In this document: one piece after another, positions 36,283 through 44,460 of the stretch
Position numbering within the stretch: position 1 is the stretch's first letter
Layout of the letters: the number at the start of each line of letters is the position of its first letter
Origin: Mycobacterium sp.
GTDB taxonomy: Bacteria; Actinomycetota; Actinomycetes; Mycobacteriales; Mycobacteriaceae
Direction: 5' to 3'
Length of the DNA: 64,000 bases
NCBI GenBank assembly: GCA_020438845.1
Contig: JAGQTV010000111.1
Coordinates: 1-64,000, forward strand
The notes under the pieces: model-generated
Database searches by the model: none
What the model saw: only the letters and a program-made list of their open reading frames with translations
What the model was told of the DNA's origin: nothing
Translations under genes and position numbers: made by a program

Positions 36283-37121
36283 TGCGCGAGGACGTTCTGG
36301 TCAGCGCGGAAGAATTGCTCAAAATGCCGCAGATGCCCGCGCCCGCGATCCTTGACGTGCGCTGGCGCCTGGACCAGCCCGACGGTCAGGCCGCCTACGT
36401 GGCCGGTCACATTCCAGGTGCGGTCTACGTGTCACTCGAGGACGAATTGAGCGACCACTCCCGGCCCGGGCTGGGACGCCACCCGCTGCCGTCGGGCGCC
36501 GATCTGCAGGCCGCCGCCCGTCGTTGGGGGCTGAGCAACCATCGGCCGGTCGTCGTCTACGACGACTGGAACCGGGCGGGGTCGTCGCGGGCGTGGTGGG
36601 TACTGGCTTCGGCGGGTCTGGACGTGCGGATCCTTAACGGCGGCCTCGCCGCGTGGACCGCCGCGGGGGGTGCGCTGGAAACCGGCCAGGTGACACCAGA
36701 GCCCGGCGACGTGACCATCTCGCATCCCGATCTTTATCGCGGTGCTCTGAGGACCGTCACAGCTGAAGAGGTCGCCCACGGGGCGGTTTCGGCACTGCTG
36801 GACGCGCGGGCACCCGAGCGATTCCGCGGCGAGGTCGAGCCGGTCGATCCGGTGGCTGGGCATATTCCGGGCGCGCGAAACCTGCCGAGTCTGGCCCTAC
36901 TGGACGACGACGGCACTTTCCGGGACACCAGCGCGATCGCCGCGTTGGTTGCCGACCGCAGCGTGACCGCCTCAGACGTCGTCGGTGTGTACTGCGGTTC
37001 GGGAGTCACTGCGTCCGTGGTACTGGCCGCGCTCAGCTCCATCGGAATCGAAGCAGCACTTTTTCCGGGGTCTTGGTCGCAGTGGAGCGCCGAGGCGGGT
37101 CGGCCGGTTGCCACCGGGTGA
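36282..37121 (+). CDS. two-domain rhodanese-type sulfurtransferase
   Basis: A 279-residue sulfurtransferase of the thiosulfate/3-mercaptopyruvate type, with two rhodanese modules. The N-terminal module is the inactive kind: VVVYDDWNRAGSSRAWW has Asp where the second has cysteine. The C-terminal module carries the active-site loop VYCGSGVTASVVL with its catalytic Cys. AYVAGHIPGAVYVSLEDELS and AGHIPGARNLPS are the conserved entries of the two modules. It is translationally coupled to the hydrolase. Either sulfur substrate is possible; the CGSGVT loop favours mercaptopyruvate. Confidence 0.92.
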   Translation: MREDVLVSAEELLKMPQMPAPAILDVRWRLDQPDGQAAYVAGHIPGAVYVSLEDELSDHSRPGLGRHPLPSGADLQAAARRWGLSNHRPVVVYDDWNRAGSSRAWWVLASAGLDVRILNGGLAAWTAAGGALETGQVTPEPGDVTISHPDLYRGALRTVTAEEVAHGAVSALLDARAPERFRGEVEPVDPVAGHIPGARNLPSLALLDDDGTFRDTSAIAALVADRSVTASDVVGVYCGSGVTASVVLAALSSIGIEAALFPGSWSQWSAEAGRPVATG

Positions 37122-37128
37122 CCACCGC

Positions 37129-37392
37129 TCAGTGGCGCACCCAGACCGAGATATAACCAATCGGAATTCCGGTGCGGGTGGCAATGCATTCGCGGGCCGA
37201 AAGCTCGACGGTGGCGCGGGTCGCCGCCTCGGCGGTCTCGCCGAGTTCGGGGATCTCGATCAACCAGCGATTGCCGTCCGGGCGAATGTCGATTTCGAAA
37301 GACTGGCCTGCGACTGGGCGCAAAACCCGGCGAGTGCGCAGACCGCTTGGCGGACGAACGGCCGCAACGCGATTCCTGTGCTGGGTTCGCAT
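37129..37392 (-). CDS. small conserved protein, HicB-like fold
   Basis: An 87-residue protein. The N-terminal third is basic; the core DIRPDGNRWLIEIPELGETA followed by TRATVELSARECIA resembles the HicB-like partial RNase-H fold, where a strand, an EIPE turn and a helix follow each other. HicB proteins are antitoxins, but no HicA partner lies beside it, so a toxin-antitoxin role is unsupported. Such small proteins are common in mycobacteria. It converges on the rhodanese gene (7 bases) and is divergent from the transglycosylase gene. Confidence 0.65.
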   Translation of the reverse strand: MRTQHRNRVAAVRPPSGLRTRRVLRPVAGQSFEIDIRPDGNRWLIEIPELGETAEAATRATVELSARECIATRTGIPIGYISVWVRH

Positions 37393-37542
37393 AGTCCGCT
37401 CCTTTTCCGCTTAAATGCCTGCCCAGGTCCGATCTCTCGCCACGAATTTGGGCGGCGTTGAAACTACAGCCACTTCTATAACGATGCAAACTCCCGCACG
37501 GTTATGCTCGGCGCGGCGGACTTCGGGGTGAGGAGACAGGTG

Positions 37543-38499
37543 ATGACGGCTAGCCGCAACAGGGTTCTCTTCCGGCCAGTCATTCCATTAGCCCTGGTCA
37601 CTGGCCTCCTGGGGGTGGGGCTCATCGGCACCGCAGGGTGCACGAAATCGACGGCCGCCCCCGCCACCGGCAACGTGGCAGCGGCCCCGGCGTTCCCGAA
37701 GGAGCCCGCCCCGACCCCGGCGGAGGGTGCCCAACCGCCGCTGGCGGCCAACCCAGAACAGGTGGGTGCCGACCTTATTGCCGACGAACTCGCGCTGCGC
37801 GACCCCGCCACCGGCGAGCCGGCCCTGACAGCGGCCGCCCGCCGCCAACAGCGGGCCTATCGCGCAATCGGCCGAAATGACCAGTGGGACTCGATCATCC
37901 GGCCGATGATCCCGGCTGAACTGGCCGACGTCTACGCCCGCAACGTGGATGCCCGCCACCAATTGAACGCTTTGGCCGAGGTCCGCGACACCCTGCCCGC
38001 CTGGCGGATCATCCCGCCCGCACCGGCAGAAGAGCTTCTGGGATTCTACCGCGAAGCCGAGGCGGCCACTGGCGTCGGCTGGAACTACCTGGCCGCCATC
38101 AACTTCGTCGAAACCCGGTTCGGCAGCATCGCCGGCACCAGCACCGCCGGGGCGCAGGGTCCGATGCAGTTCATGCCACCGACGTGGGCTGCATACAGCC
38201 AGGGAGGGGAGGTCACGAATCCGCGGGACGCCATCATGGCGGCCGGTCGGTATCTGGCCGCCAACGGTTTCGCCGCCAGCCCCGATCGCGCCATTTTCGC
38301 CTATAACCACGCCAACACCTACGTGCGGGCTGTCCAGGACTACGCGGGGTTGATGGCTAACGATCCTGCCGCATTCCCCGGGTACTACCGCTGGGAGGTG
38401 TACTACTACACCACTGCCGGGGATGTGCTGTTGCCGATCGGCTACTCGACCGAGTCGCGGATTCCGGTCGGAGAGTATCTCGCCAGCCACCCGCAGTAG
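37543..38499 (+). CDS. lytic transglycosylase lipoprotein (MltB/SLT-like)
   Basis: A 318-residue exported lipoprotein: signal peptide with a GTAGC lipobox (Cys33), a Pro/Ala-rich linker, then a lytic transglycosylase domain. The catalytic Glu is E190 in NFVETRFGSIAG, followed by GAQGPMQFMPPTWAAYSQG and DAIMAAGRYLAANGF, the core of this fold. It would cleave peptidoglycan glycan strands during wall turnover. GGGGTGAGGAGACAGGTG precedes the ATG at 37543, which supports this start over one at 37504. The neighbour on the 3' side is convergent. Confidence 0.9.
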   Translation: MTASRNRVLFRPVIPLALVTGLLGVGLIGTAGCTKSTAAPATGNVAAAPAFPKEPAPTPAEGAQPPLAANPEQVGADLIADELALRDPATGEPALTAAARRQQRAYRAIGRNDQWDSIIRPMIPAELADVYARNVDARHQLNALAEVRDTLPAWRIIPPAPAEELLGFYREAEAATGVGWNYLAAINFVETRFGSIAGTSTAGAQGPMQFMPPTWAAYSQGGEVTNPRDAIMAAGRYLAANGFAASPDRAIFAYNHANTYVRAVQDYAGLMANDPAAFPGYYRWEVYYYTTAGDVLLPIGYSTESRIPVGEYLASHPQ

Positions 38500-38503
38500 C
38501 GGC

Positions 38504-39280
38504 TCAGTGCTCGAAGATCGCCACCGCCCGGGTCCATCCCGCCGAGGCGGCATGGATTTTCACTGGGAAGCAGGCCACTTCGAAGCCGTCGGCCGGGAGT
38601 GACTCGAGGTTGTGGAGCTTCTCGATATGGCAGTAGCCGATCGTCCGGCCGGCGCGGTGGCCTTCCCAGATGATCGACGGGTCGTGGCTTTTCGCGTAGC
38701 GCTTCGCGGTGTAAGCAAACGGGGCATCCCAACTCCAGGCGTCGGTTCCGGTCAGGCGGACCCCGCGTTCCAACAGGTAGAGCGTCGCATCGCGCCCCAT
38801 TCCGCAGCCCTTGCCGACGTAATCAGGCTGTCCGTAACGGGTTCCGGCGCTGGTGTTCACCAGCACAATGTCCAGCGGTTTCAAGACGTGACCAATACGG
38901 ATCAGTTCGGTCTCGACGTCCTCAGGGGTTACGACATAGCCGTCGTCGAAGTGCCGGAAATCGAGTTTGACGGCTGGCTGAAGGCACCACTCCAGGGGTA
39001 CCTCGTCGATCGTGATGGCGCGCTTGCCCCCGTCCATCGTTGAGGCGTAGTGATAGGGCGCGTCGAGGTGGGTGCCGTTGTGGGTGGTGATCCGGACCCG
39101 TTCGATGGCCCAGCCTTCCCGGTCGGGGAGGTCGTTGACCGTCGCACCCGGGAAGAACGCCACCACTTCCTCGGCGGTCTGGCGATGGTCGTAGTAGTCG
39201 ATCTCGGGAAGGTGACCGGGCGGGTCGGAGGCGATGCCGGCCTGCAGGGGCACTGAGAGGTCGATGAACTGGCGGGTCAT
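38504..39280 (-). CDS. cyclase family protein (metal-dependent hydrolase)
   Basis: A 258-residue member of the cyclase family (kynurenine formamidase/isatin hydrolase-like). The metal signature HNGTHLDAPYHY is present near residue 70; PLDIVLVNTSAGTRYGQ and RLTGTDAWSWDAPF are other family blocks. It likely opens an amide or ring in an aromatic or heterocyclic compound; the substrate is not known. It overlaps the upstream lipase gene by four bases (ATGA on the minus strand) and would be co-transcribed with it. Confidence 0.85.
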   Translation of the reverse strand: MTRQFIDLSVPLQAGIASDPPGHLPEIDYYDHRQTAEEVVAFFPGATVNDLPDREGWAIERVRITTHNGTHLDAPYHYASTMDGGKRAITIDEVPLEWCLQPAVKLDFRHFDDGYVVTPEDVETELIRIGHVLKPLDIVLVNTSAGTRYGQPDYVGKGCGMGRDATLYLLERGVRLTGTDAWSWDAPFAYTAKRYAKSHDPSIIWEGHRAGRTIGYCHIEKLHNLESLPADGFEVACFPVKIHAASAGWTRAVAIFEH

Positions 39281-40089
39281 CGGACCTGATCATCTCGCTC
39301 GATGAACTCCATGAGCACCCGGACTACCTCAGGGGAGTACAGCAGCGACAGGTGACCCAGTCCCTCGACGGCGACGTCGTCGCCTCCGCGACCCGACAAC
39401 TGGCTGGTTGTCGGCGGGTGCACGATGTTGTCGTGCGTCGAATAGACGCTCAGCGTCGGCGAAATGACCGTCCGATCCCTCCGCGCGGCGGCGAACTCGC
39501 CGCCGCGCAGTTCGTTGCCGACCCTGCCGAGAATGGGACCACGCCACTTGACGCCGTCATGTGGAGTGCCGATGGTGATGCAATGCGCCACTTTGCCCTC
39601 TCCGGCGGGGGAGTGGGTGTACTCCAGGATTACCAGCCCACCGAGCGAGTGCGCCACGAGATCGACCTTTGCAGCGCCGGTCTCGGCGCATACCCGGTCG
39701 ACGAAGCGGCTCAGTCGGGGTGTGTTGTTGTCCACCGAATCCCACCAGGGATAGTTGAACCCATACAGTGGGCCCCTGGAAGTCTTGCGGAATTGCCTTG
39801 CCATCCACCAGAAGTCGGCCCGGTTCTGGAAGTAACCGTGAACGAAGATCACCGGGATTCCGTCGCCTTTGCCGAACCGTCGCCCGATGAAGAAGTAGAT
39901 GGGGATCAGCGGCTGGGTGATCATCACGTAGTACAACTCGCGCATCATCGCCGACGCGTGGCTCTGCCCGGGCCGAGGCTCGACATGCCTGGCCATCAGG
40001 ACGAATGACCCGATCAGGTAGACCAATGCCGGGACGAGCAGGATGACGAAGGCAGCGAGAACGGTCCATTCTGCTGTCTCGAGGTTCAC
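39277..40089 (-). CDS. membrane-anchored alpha/beta hydrolase (triacylglycerol-lipase-like)
   Basis: A 270-residue protein with an N-terminal membrane segment (LAAFVILLVPALVYLIGSFV) and an alpha/beta hydrolase domain. VIFVHGYFQNRADF is the oxyanion region, the nucleophile elbow is AHSLGG, an acid appears in STHDNIV, and the histidine in VEGLGHLSLLYSPEV. The order resembles bacterial lipases and cutinase-like membrane esterases. Its stop is overlapped by the start of the cyclase-family gene, so both form an operon. The start is 30 bases from the shikimate-dehydrogenase-like stop. Confidence 0.85.
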   Translation of the reverse strand: MNLETAEWTVLAAFVILLVPALVYLIGSFVLMARHVEPRPGQSHASAMMRELYYVMITQPLIPIYFFIGRRFGKGDGIPVIFVHGYFQNRADFWWMARQFRKTSRGPLYGFNYPWWDSVDNNTPRLSRFVDRVCAETGAAKVDLVAHSLGGLVILEYTHSPAGEGKVAHCITIGTPHDGVKWRGPILGRVGNELRGGEFAAARRDRTVISPTLSVYSTHDNIVHPPTTSQLSGRGGDDVAVEGLGHLSLLYSPEVVRVLMEFIERDDQVR

Positions 40090-40119
40090 GGCGGAATCCT
40101 AACGCGTTGGCGCACAGCG

Positions 40120-40986
40120 TCAGTGCTGAAGCGGCCTCTCTTCGCCAAGGGCGTCGGCCACTGCGTTCTGGAACACTGCTTCCTCAGGTGTGATGCCCGT
40201 CCAGCGCTGGAAGATCTGCATGGCCAACTGGACCAGCATCTCGACCCCGTCGACAACACGGCACCCGCGATCGCGGGCGGTCGCCAGGAACGGGGTGATG
40301 CGCGGGTTGGTGATCACGTCCACCGCGACGCAGTCCGCATGCACCGAATCCCATTGGACGGGAACGGGCTCCAGGTCCGGGGCGCAACCCAGGTGGGTGG
40401 CGTTCATCAACAGGGTGGTGCTGTCGGGGACCCGCACCGGAGACTGCCAGGCCTGCCACTCGCACGGTACCCCGGTAGCATCCCGGACGCGCTGGGCCAC
40501 CTCGCGGCCCTGACCCTCGCGGCGTGTGACGAGGGTCAGATGGGCGGCGCCGGCCCAGCCGATCTCCACCGCCATTGCTCGCCCGGCGCCCCCGGCGCCC
40601 AGGATCACCACGCGTTGGCCGCGCAGTGGAACCACTTTCTCGATCGCCCGGACCACGCCCTTGCCGTCGTTGTTGTGGCCGATCAGGCGCTCGTCCTCGA
40701 CGGTGAGGTAGTTGGCGGCGCCGATCGCGCGAACGTCATCGTCGACCTCGTCGAGCATTGGGATGACCGCCACCTTGTAGGGGACCGTGATCCCGATACC
40801 CCGATACCCCAGGGGGCGCAACGCCGCCAGGGCCAGCGAGAGGTCATGTTCGTCTGCGATGTCGCTCTTCCAGAACTGCCAATTCAGTCCGTAGTGCGCG
40901 TAGACCGCGTCGAACATGATGTCGATCGGGTTCTCGGCGACCGGATGGCCGAGCATCCCGGTCATCTGTTTCTGGGGCGGGATCAT
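40120..40986 (-). CDS. shikimate/quinate dehydrogenase-like protein
   Basis: A 288-residue member of the shikimate dehydrogenase family. The catalytic lysine lies in GIGITVPYKVAVIPM and the partner aspartate in IGHNNDGKG. The nucleotide-binding turn is VVILGAGGAGRAMAVEI. The usual N-terminal serine motif (shikimate-binding, SxSP) is replaced by GHPVAENPIDI, so it may act on quinate or another ring acid instead of the main aroE step. The ATG at 40986 follows a weak ribosome site; a longer upstream frame overlaps the divergent regulator and is rejected. Confidence 0.82.
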   Translation of the reverse strand: MIPPQKQMTGMLGHPVAENPIDIMFDAVYAHYGLNWQFWKSDIADEHDLSLALAALRPLGYRGIGITVPYKVAVIPMLDEVDDDVRAIGAANYLTVEDERLIGHNNDGKGVVRAIEKVVPLRGQRVVILGAGGAGRAMAVEIGWAGAAHLTLVTRREGQGREVAQRVRDATGVPCEWQAWQSPVRVPDSTTLLMNATHLGCAPDLEPVPVQWDSVHADCVAVDVITNPRITPFLATARDRGCRVVDGVEMLVQLAMQIFQRWTGITPEEAVFQNAVADALGEERPLQH

Positions 40987-41122
40987 GGCGGGAATGGTAA
41001 TTGCGCGAGATCGGGGGCGGCCCAGATCCTCGAACCGTCCCGTCAAACCAGTTGATCGGCGTTCTGCGGTGGCAATTCTGGGTGAGAATCGGGCGAGGTG
41101 ATCCAGGCGAGGAGGGTTAAGA

Positions 41123-42361
41123 GTGGCAGCGTCCGATGCGGAGGCCGCCGACCGTTGGCTGGAGGATTTCGCCCGGGCCGCGGAGAGCACGGAGAGTCTC
41201 GACCGGTTGGTGGCGGTCGTCACCGATCGAATCGTCACGGCTCTGCCGGAGTTTCTCGACCCGACATTGCGGCCCGGGCTGAACGCCAGTGCCCGGGGGA
41301 ACTGGAAGGGCTTCCTCGCCGTCGTGGCCAGCGAACGGATCGAGGTCCGACCGGCGCCACAAGTTCGGGAGTGGGCGCGGACCCTGGCAAGGCGTGGATT
41401 CGAACTACCCGTGCTGCTGTCGTCGTACCGGATTGCCCAACGTGCGACGTGGGACTTCATCAATGACGTTCTGCAGGAACAGGTCTCAGATCCGGCGTTG
41501 AGATCGGCCGTGTTGGTGAAGTTCTGGTCGCGCGCTTCCGAATGGATGGACAGCACGGTTGAAACGCTGATCGGGATGTTCTCCGAGGAACAGGCACTGT
41601 GGCAGAGCAGTCCACTGGCGCGACAAGCCGCGATCGTGCGGGCCATTCTGGCCGGGCAGGCCGTCGATCTCGACTCGGCGAGCTCGACATTGAAGTACCC
41701 CCTGAATCAGCACCACACCGCATTCGCCGTGCGCATCGACCCGACCGCCCCCGACGCGGACGTACACAATATGGTTCGTACTGCAGCTCGATCGGTGAGT
41801 ACTTGGCTCGGCGGCGGGGAACCGCTGGTCGTTCCCAGTGGCGCCCGAAGCGCCTGGGGCTGGACGGCTACACCGTTTCCCGCAGAAGTGCCTGCGCCGC
41901 CGGACGCGCCGGGACTTGCGACATTCGTGCAGGTGAGCGTAGGAAACGGCCATTCCGGGGTGAGCGGTTTTCGACTGAGCCACCACGAGGCCGTCGCCGC
42001 ACTCTCTGTTGCCGCTCAGGGCGTTTCCATCACCCGATTCCCGGATGTCGAGTTGGCCTGTCTGGTCGGAGGCAGCCTCGGCGACGAACTGAGGTCCGCC
42101 TTTGTTCAACGCGAGTTAGGCGGTCTCGCCGCTGGGGACGAAAATTCCGGCAGGCTCCGCGAAACGCTGCGTGCCTACCTGCGAAACGGGGGCGACGCAG
42201 CGTTGACCGGCACTCAACTGATGTTGCACCCCAACGGCGTCCGCTACCGCATCCGGCAGGCAGAAAAGCGGATGGGCCACTCGATCCAGCAACGGCGCGG
42301 TCACATCGAGGTGGCGCTTGAGATCGTCAGCGTCCTCGGCATCGCGCCGTCGACCGAATAG
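41123..42361 (+). CDS. PucR/CdaR-type transcriptional regulator
   Basis: A 412-residue regulator. The N-terminus (~1-190) is helical with RsbRD-like features, the middle is a GGDEF-like degenerate domain, and the last ~60 residues are the PucR-type helix-turn-helix (LRETLRAYLRNGGDAALTGT followed by HPNGVRYRIRQAEKRMG). Such regulators often control neighbouring catabolic genes. It is divergent from the shikimate-dehydrogenase-like gene, 136 bases apart, and adjacent to several degradation-type genes, which are its likely targets. The GTG at 41123 follows GGAGG, so the start is well supported. Confidence 0.88.
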   Translation: MAASDAEAADRWLEDFARAAESTESLDRLVAVVTDRIVTALPEFLDPTLRPGLNASARGNWKGFLAVVASERIEVRPAPQVREWARTLARRGFELPVLLSSYRIAQRATWDFINDVLQEQVSDPALRSAVLVKFWSRASEWMDSTVETLIGMFSEEQALWQSSPLARQAAIVRAILAGQAVDLDSASSTLKYPLNQHHTAFAVRIDPTAPDADVHNMVRTAARSVSTWLGGGEPLVVPSGARSAWGWTATPFPAEVPAPPDAPGLATFVQVSVGNGHSGVSGFRLSHHEAVAALSVAAQGVSITRFPDVELACLVGGSLGDELRSAFVQRELGGLAAGDENSGRLRETLRAYLRNGGDAALTGTQLMLHPNGVRYRIRQAEKRMGHSIQQRRGHIEVALEIVSVLGIAPSTE

Positions 42362-42381
42362 CGAAACGGCTGAGCCGGTTG

Positions 42382-42732
42382 TTATCGGGGCCCGTTGCCG
42401 CCACCGGGTCCGTTACCACCACCCAGTCCACCACCGGGTCCGTTACCGCCACCGGGCCCGTTACCGCCACCGGGTCCGTTACCACCACCCAGTCCACCAC
42501 CGGGTCCGTTACCGCCACCGAGTCCGCCACCAGGTCCGTTGTTAGAACCACCGGCGATCCCCACGCCGTCGGAGCCGGGAAGGTCGCCGAGCTGCACGTC
42601 GCACGCCGCCCCCGTCCTCAGGTCGGTCGGGTCGCCGCTCACACAGTCCGTCGGGTCGGCCAGGGCCGGGACTGCTGCTCCGGTCAGCAGAGCGCCTGCT
42701 ACTGCTGCGGCGCCGAGAAGTTTCTTGATCAT
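42382..42732 (-). CDS. small secreted Gly-rich repeat protein
   Basis: A 116-residue exported protein. The signal peptide (LLGAAAVAGALLTGAAVPALA) is cleaved near ALADP. A short segment with two cysteines (TDCVSGDP, GAACDVQL) precedes a C-terminal half made of NGPGGG units (about seven) interspersed with LGGG units. The DNA repeats underlie this (42391-42542). Similar Gly-rich secreted proteins occur in mycobacteria without known function. The ATG at 42732 is chosen since it begins the signal peptide; a frame 11 codons longer adds only polar residues. Confidence 0.75.
   Translation of the reverse strand: MIKKLLGAAAVAGALLTGAAVPALADPTDCVSGDPTDLRTGAACDVQLGDLPGSDGVGIAGGSNNGPGGGLGGGNGPGGGLGGGNGPGGGNGPGGGNGPGGGLGGGNGPGGGNGPR
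42391..42542 (-). repeat. tandem repeat coding NGPGGG/LGGG units
   Basis: Repeated GGTGGCGGTAACGGACCC-like 18-base units, with 12-base GGACTGGGTGGT inserts between some of them. About seven NGPGGG units and three LGGG units can be counted in the translated product. Units differ mostly at third codon positions. The array is coding, in frame, and may vary in length between strains. Confidence 0.85.
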
Positions 42733-42804
42733 GGGGCTCCTGTCGAGTTCTCTTGACGTCTGCATCGGGTCGGCGGCTGTGGGCGTTACCGCAACCTCTC
42801 TGCG

Positions 42805-43110
42805 CTACCTGTTCCAGCGCGCCTTCACGTCTTCGGCGAAGGACTCGTACTCGCGAAGGGGCAGCATTTCCTCGATCTCCATGATGTGACGCATGGGCAT
42901 CGCTCCCAAAGCCAAGCGGTCGATCTCGTCGTGGGAATCGACGTCAAGGATCATCACCACCCGCCGCTGGCCGGCGACCTTGTACAGCGCACGAATCTTC
43001 CCGTGTGACTTGGCGGCCAGTGCGCTCTCGGCCTCCTGCTCCCACAGGTCCCACAGTTCGTCCTCGTCGATTCGGGTGTGATCGACCTTCACTTTGGCGA
43101 AGAACAACAT
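42805..43110 (-). CDS. muconolactone-isomerase-like protein
   Basis: A 101-residue protein of the muconolactone delta-isomerase family, a ferredoxin-like fold of about 95 residues used in the beta-ketoadipate pathway and in related roles. It starts MLFFAKVKVDHTRIDEDELW, like the family, and has the later block VVMILDVDSHDEIDRLALGA and PMRHIMEIEEMLPL. Key active-site residues are not secure to me, so a true isomerase role is not asserted. It follows an alpha/beta hydrolase on the same strand by 47 bases and may share its transcript. Confidence 0.72.
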   Translation of the reverse strand: MLFFAKVKVDHTRIDEDELWDLWEQEAESALAAKSHGKIRALYKVAGQRRVVMILDVDSHDEIDRLALGAMPMRHIMEIEEMLPLREYESFAEDVKARWNR

Positions 43111-43157
43111 CGGCGGATCCTCTCTGACTACGGCGAATGGAATGGGCGGGCAGGCAC

Positions 43158-44126
43158 TTACGCTTCGAGATACCCGCCCGCGACCCAGGACAGCACCATT
43201 TCGGCGAATTGCTCAGCGTTGTCCTGGTAGGAGAAGTGGCCGCAGTGATCGAAAATCTGAAGGCGGCTGCGGGGCAGCCGCCGATGGAGTCGATGGGCAT
43301 TGTCGACCAGCAGGAACTGGTCGAGTTCGCCCCAGAAGACCAACGTCGGAACAGTGAGTTCCGCAAGATGCGGATCCACCGTCGCGAGGTTCTCGGGATA
43401 GGTCTTGAACCAGTAAGTGACGGGGCCAATGCGGCCGTCGTAGGACGCGACGTAGTCGGCGACCTCGTCGTAACTGGGCGAGTAGTTCACGCAGGCCAGG
43501 CGGTAAGCGCCCTCGACGAAGGCCTGGGCGCCCGCGACCTGGAACATCATCCGCCAAAACGGTGAATGGACCCCCTTGTCGATGATGCTGCCATTGGCAG
43601 TCGGCAGGATTCCGGGCCCATCACCGATGATCAGACTTGCCAGGACGTGGGGTCGGTGAATCGCGTAATGCAGAGCGGCGGCCATGCCCACGTCGGGTCC
43701 GACGAGGTGAACGTCGGTGAGGTTCAACTCGCGGATGAAATTCTCCAGGAAACGACTCTGCGCATCGAAACTCATGAACTCGAGGCCGCCCTCGCTTCGC
43801 CCGAAGCCCGGCAGGTCCAACGCGACCAGTCGACAGTACCGGCCCAGTTCTTCCCATATCTGCGTGAAACACAGGATGCTTTGTGGCAGGGGCGAGAGCA
43901 GCAAAACGGTTGGGCCGTCGGCGGTTCCGCCCTGCGCAAACCGCACTTTCACGCCGTCGATGTCCTCGTATGTGAGGTTCATCGTGATCCCGGCCGGTCT
44001 CGGCTGAGCCCGGCCGGCACCCTCACGCCGAGCCTTGCGGATCGTCCGATATTCGGGTGTTGTCGCTAGTAGCACTTCGGCGTTCAGCTTGCCGAACCAA
44101 CCGATTGGATCATTATCGGTGCTCAT
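43158..44126 (-). CDS. alpha/beta hydrolase (haloalkane-dehalogenase-like)
   Basis: A 322-residue alpha/beta hydrolase. The nucleophile elbow reads HLVGPDVGMAAAL, with aspartate where esterases have serine, as in haloalkane dehalogenases and epoxide hydrolases. LALDLPGFGRSEGG, LVFWGELDQF and DHCGHFSYQD supply the acid and the catalytic histidine. Thus it probably cleaves a carbon-halogen, epoxide or similar bond via an alkyl-enzyme ester. The substrate is not known. It is the upstream gene of a probable operon with the isomerase-like gene. Confidence 0.85.
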   Translation of the reverse strand: MSTDNDPIGWFGKLNAEVLLATTPEYRTIRKARREGAGRAQPRPAGITMNLTYEDIDGVKVRFAQGGTADGPTVLLLSPLPQSILCFTQIWEELGRYCRLVALDLPGFGRSEGGLEFMSFDAQSRFLENFIRELNLTDVHLVGPDVGMAAALHYAIHRPHVLASLIIGDGPGILPTANGSIIDKGVHSPFWRMMFQVAGAQAFVEGAYRLACVNYSPSYDEVADYVASYDGRIGPVTYWFKTYPENLATVDPHLAELTVPTLVFWGELDQFLLVDNAHRLHRRLPRSRLQIFDHCGHFSYQDNAEQFAEMVLSWVAGGYLEA

Positions 44127-44460
44127 TTAGCGGCCCCTATCTGCCCAGTGAGGTTACCCGCCCGTTCATGGGCAGAGAGCTCCGATGGGAATGCAGCAAT
44201 TCTTCCCCGATGCTCTCCCACCATCACTGTCGCCGGGAACAGAACTGTCGAAGACTGCTGTGATCGGGACCAGCCGCGGTGATGGGTGCCGACTGGTGGA
44301 CTGCCGAGCAGGAAAACTTTGCCGGACAACCATATTCGCGCAATCCGGACCTCAGAGCTCCCAAACTGTCCGCGACACGATCCCAGTGGGTCAGTGGAAT
44401 CAACCGGTGACCCCGACTGATGTCTTGCGCGAGTTGCTCCGCGCGGCCGACCACGGAAAT
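44127..44460. other. intergenic region, 334 bases, no convincing gene
   Basis: This lies upstream of the alpha/beta hydrolase and downstream of the ABM-domain gene, both on the minus strand. Frames on either strand up to 102 codons show no family signal, no good ribosome site and mixed composition. It probably holds the hydrolase promoter; no operator or hairpin stood out by eye. Confidence 0.6.

Noticed and set aside
37129..37392. Toxin-antitoxin (HicAB) system
   Set aside because: The HicB-like fold is only a resemblance and no HicA partner is adjacent.
42391..42542. Repeat array considered as a possible CRISPR
   Set aside because: Units are contiguous, coding, 12-18 bases long and lack spacers; no cas gene lies nearby.
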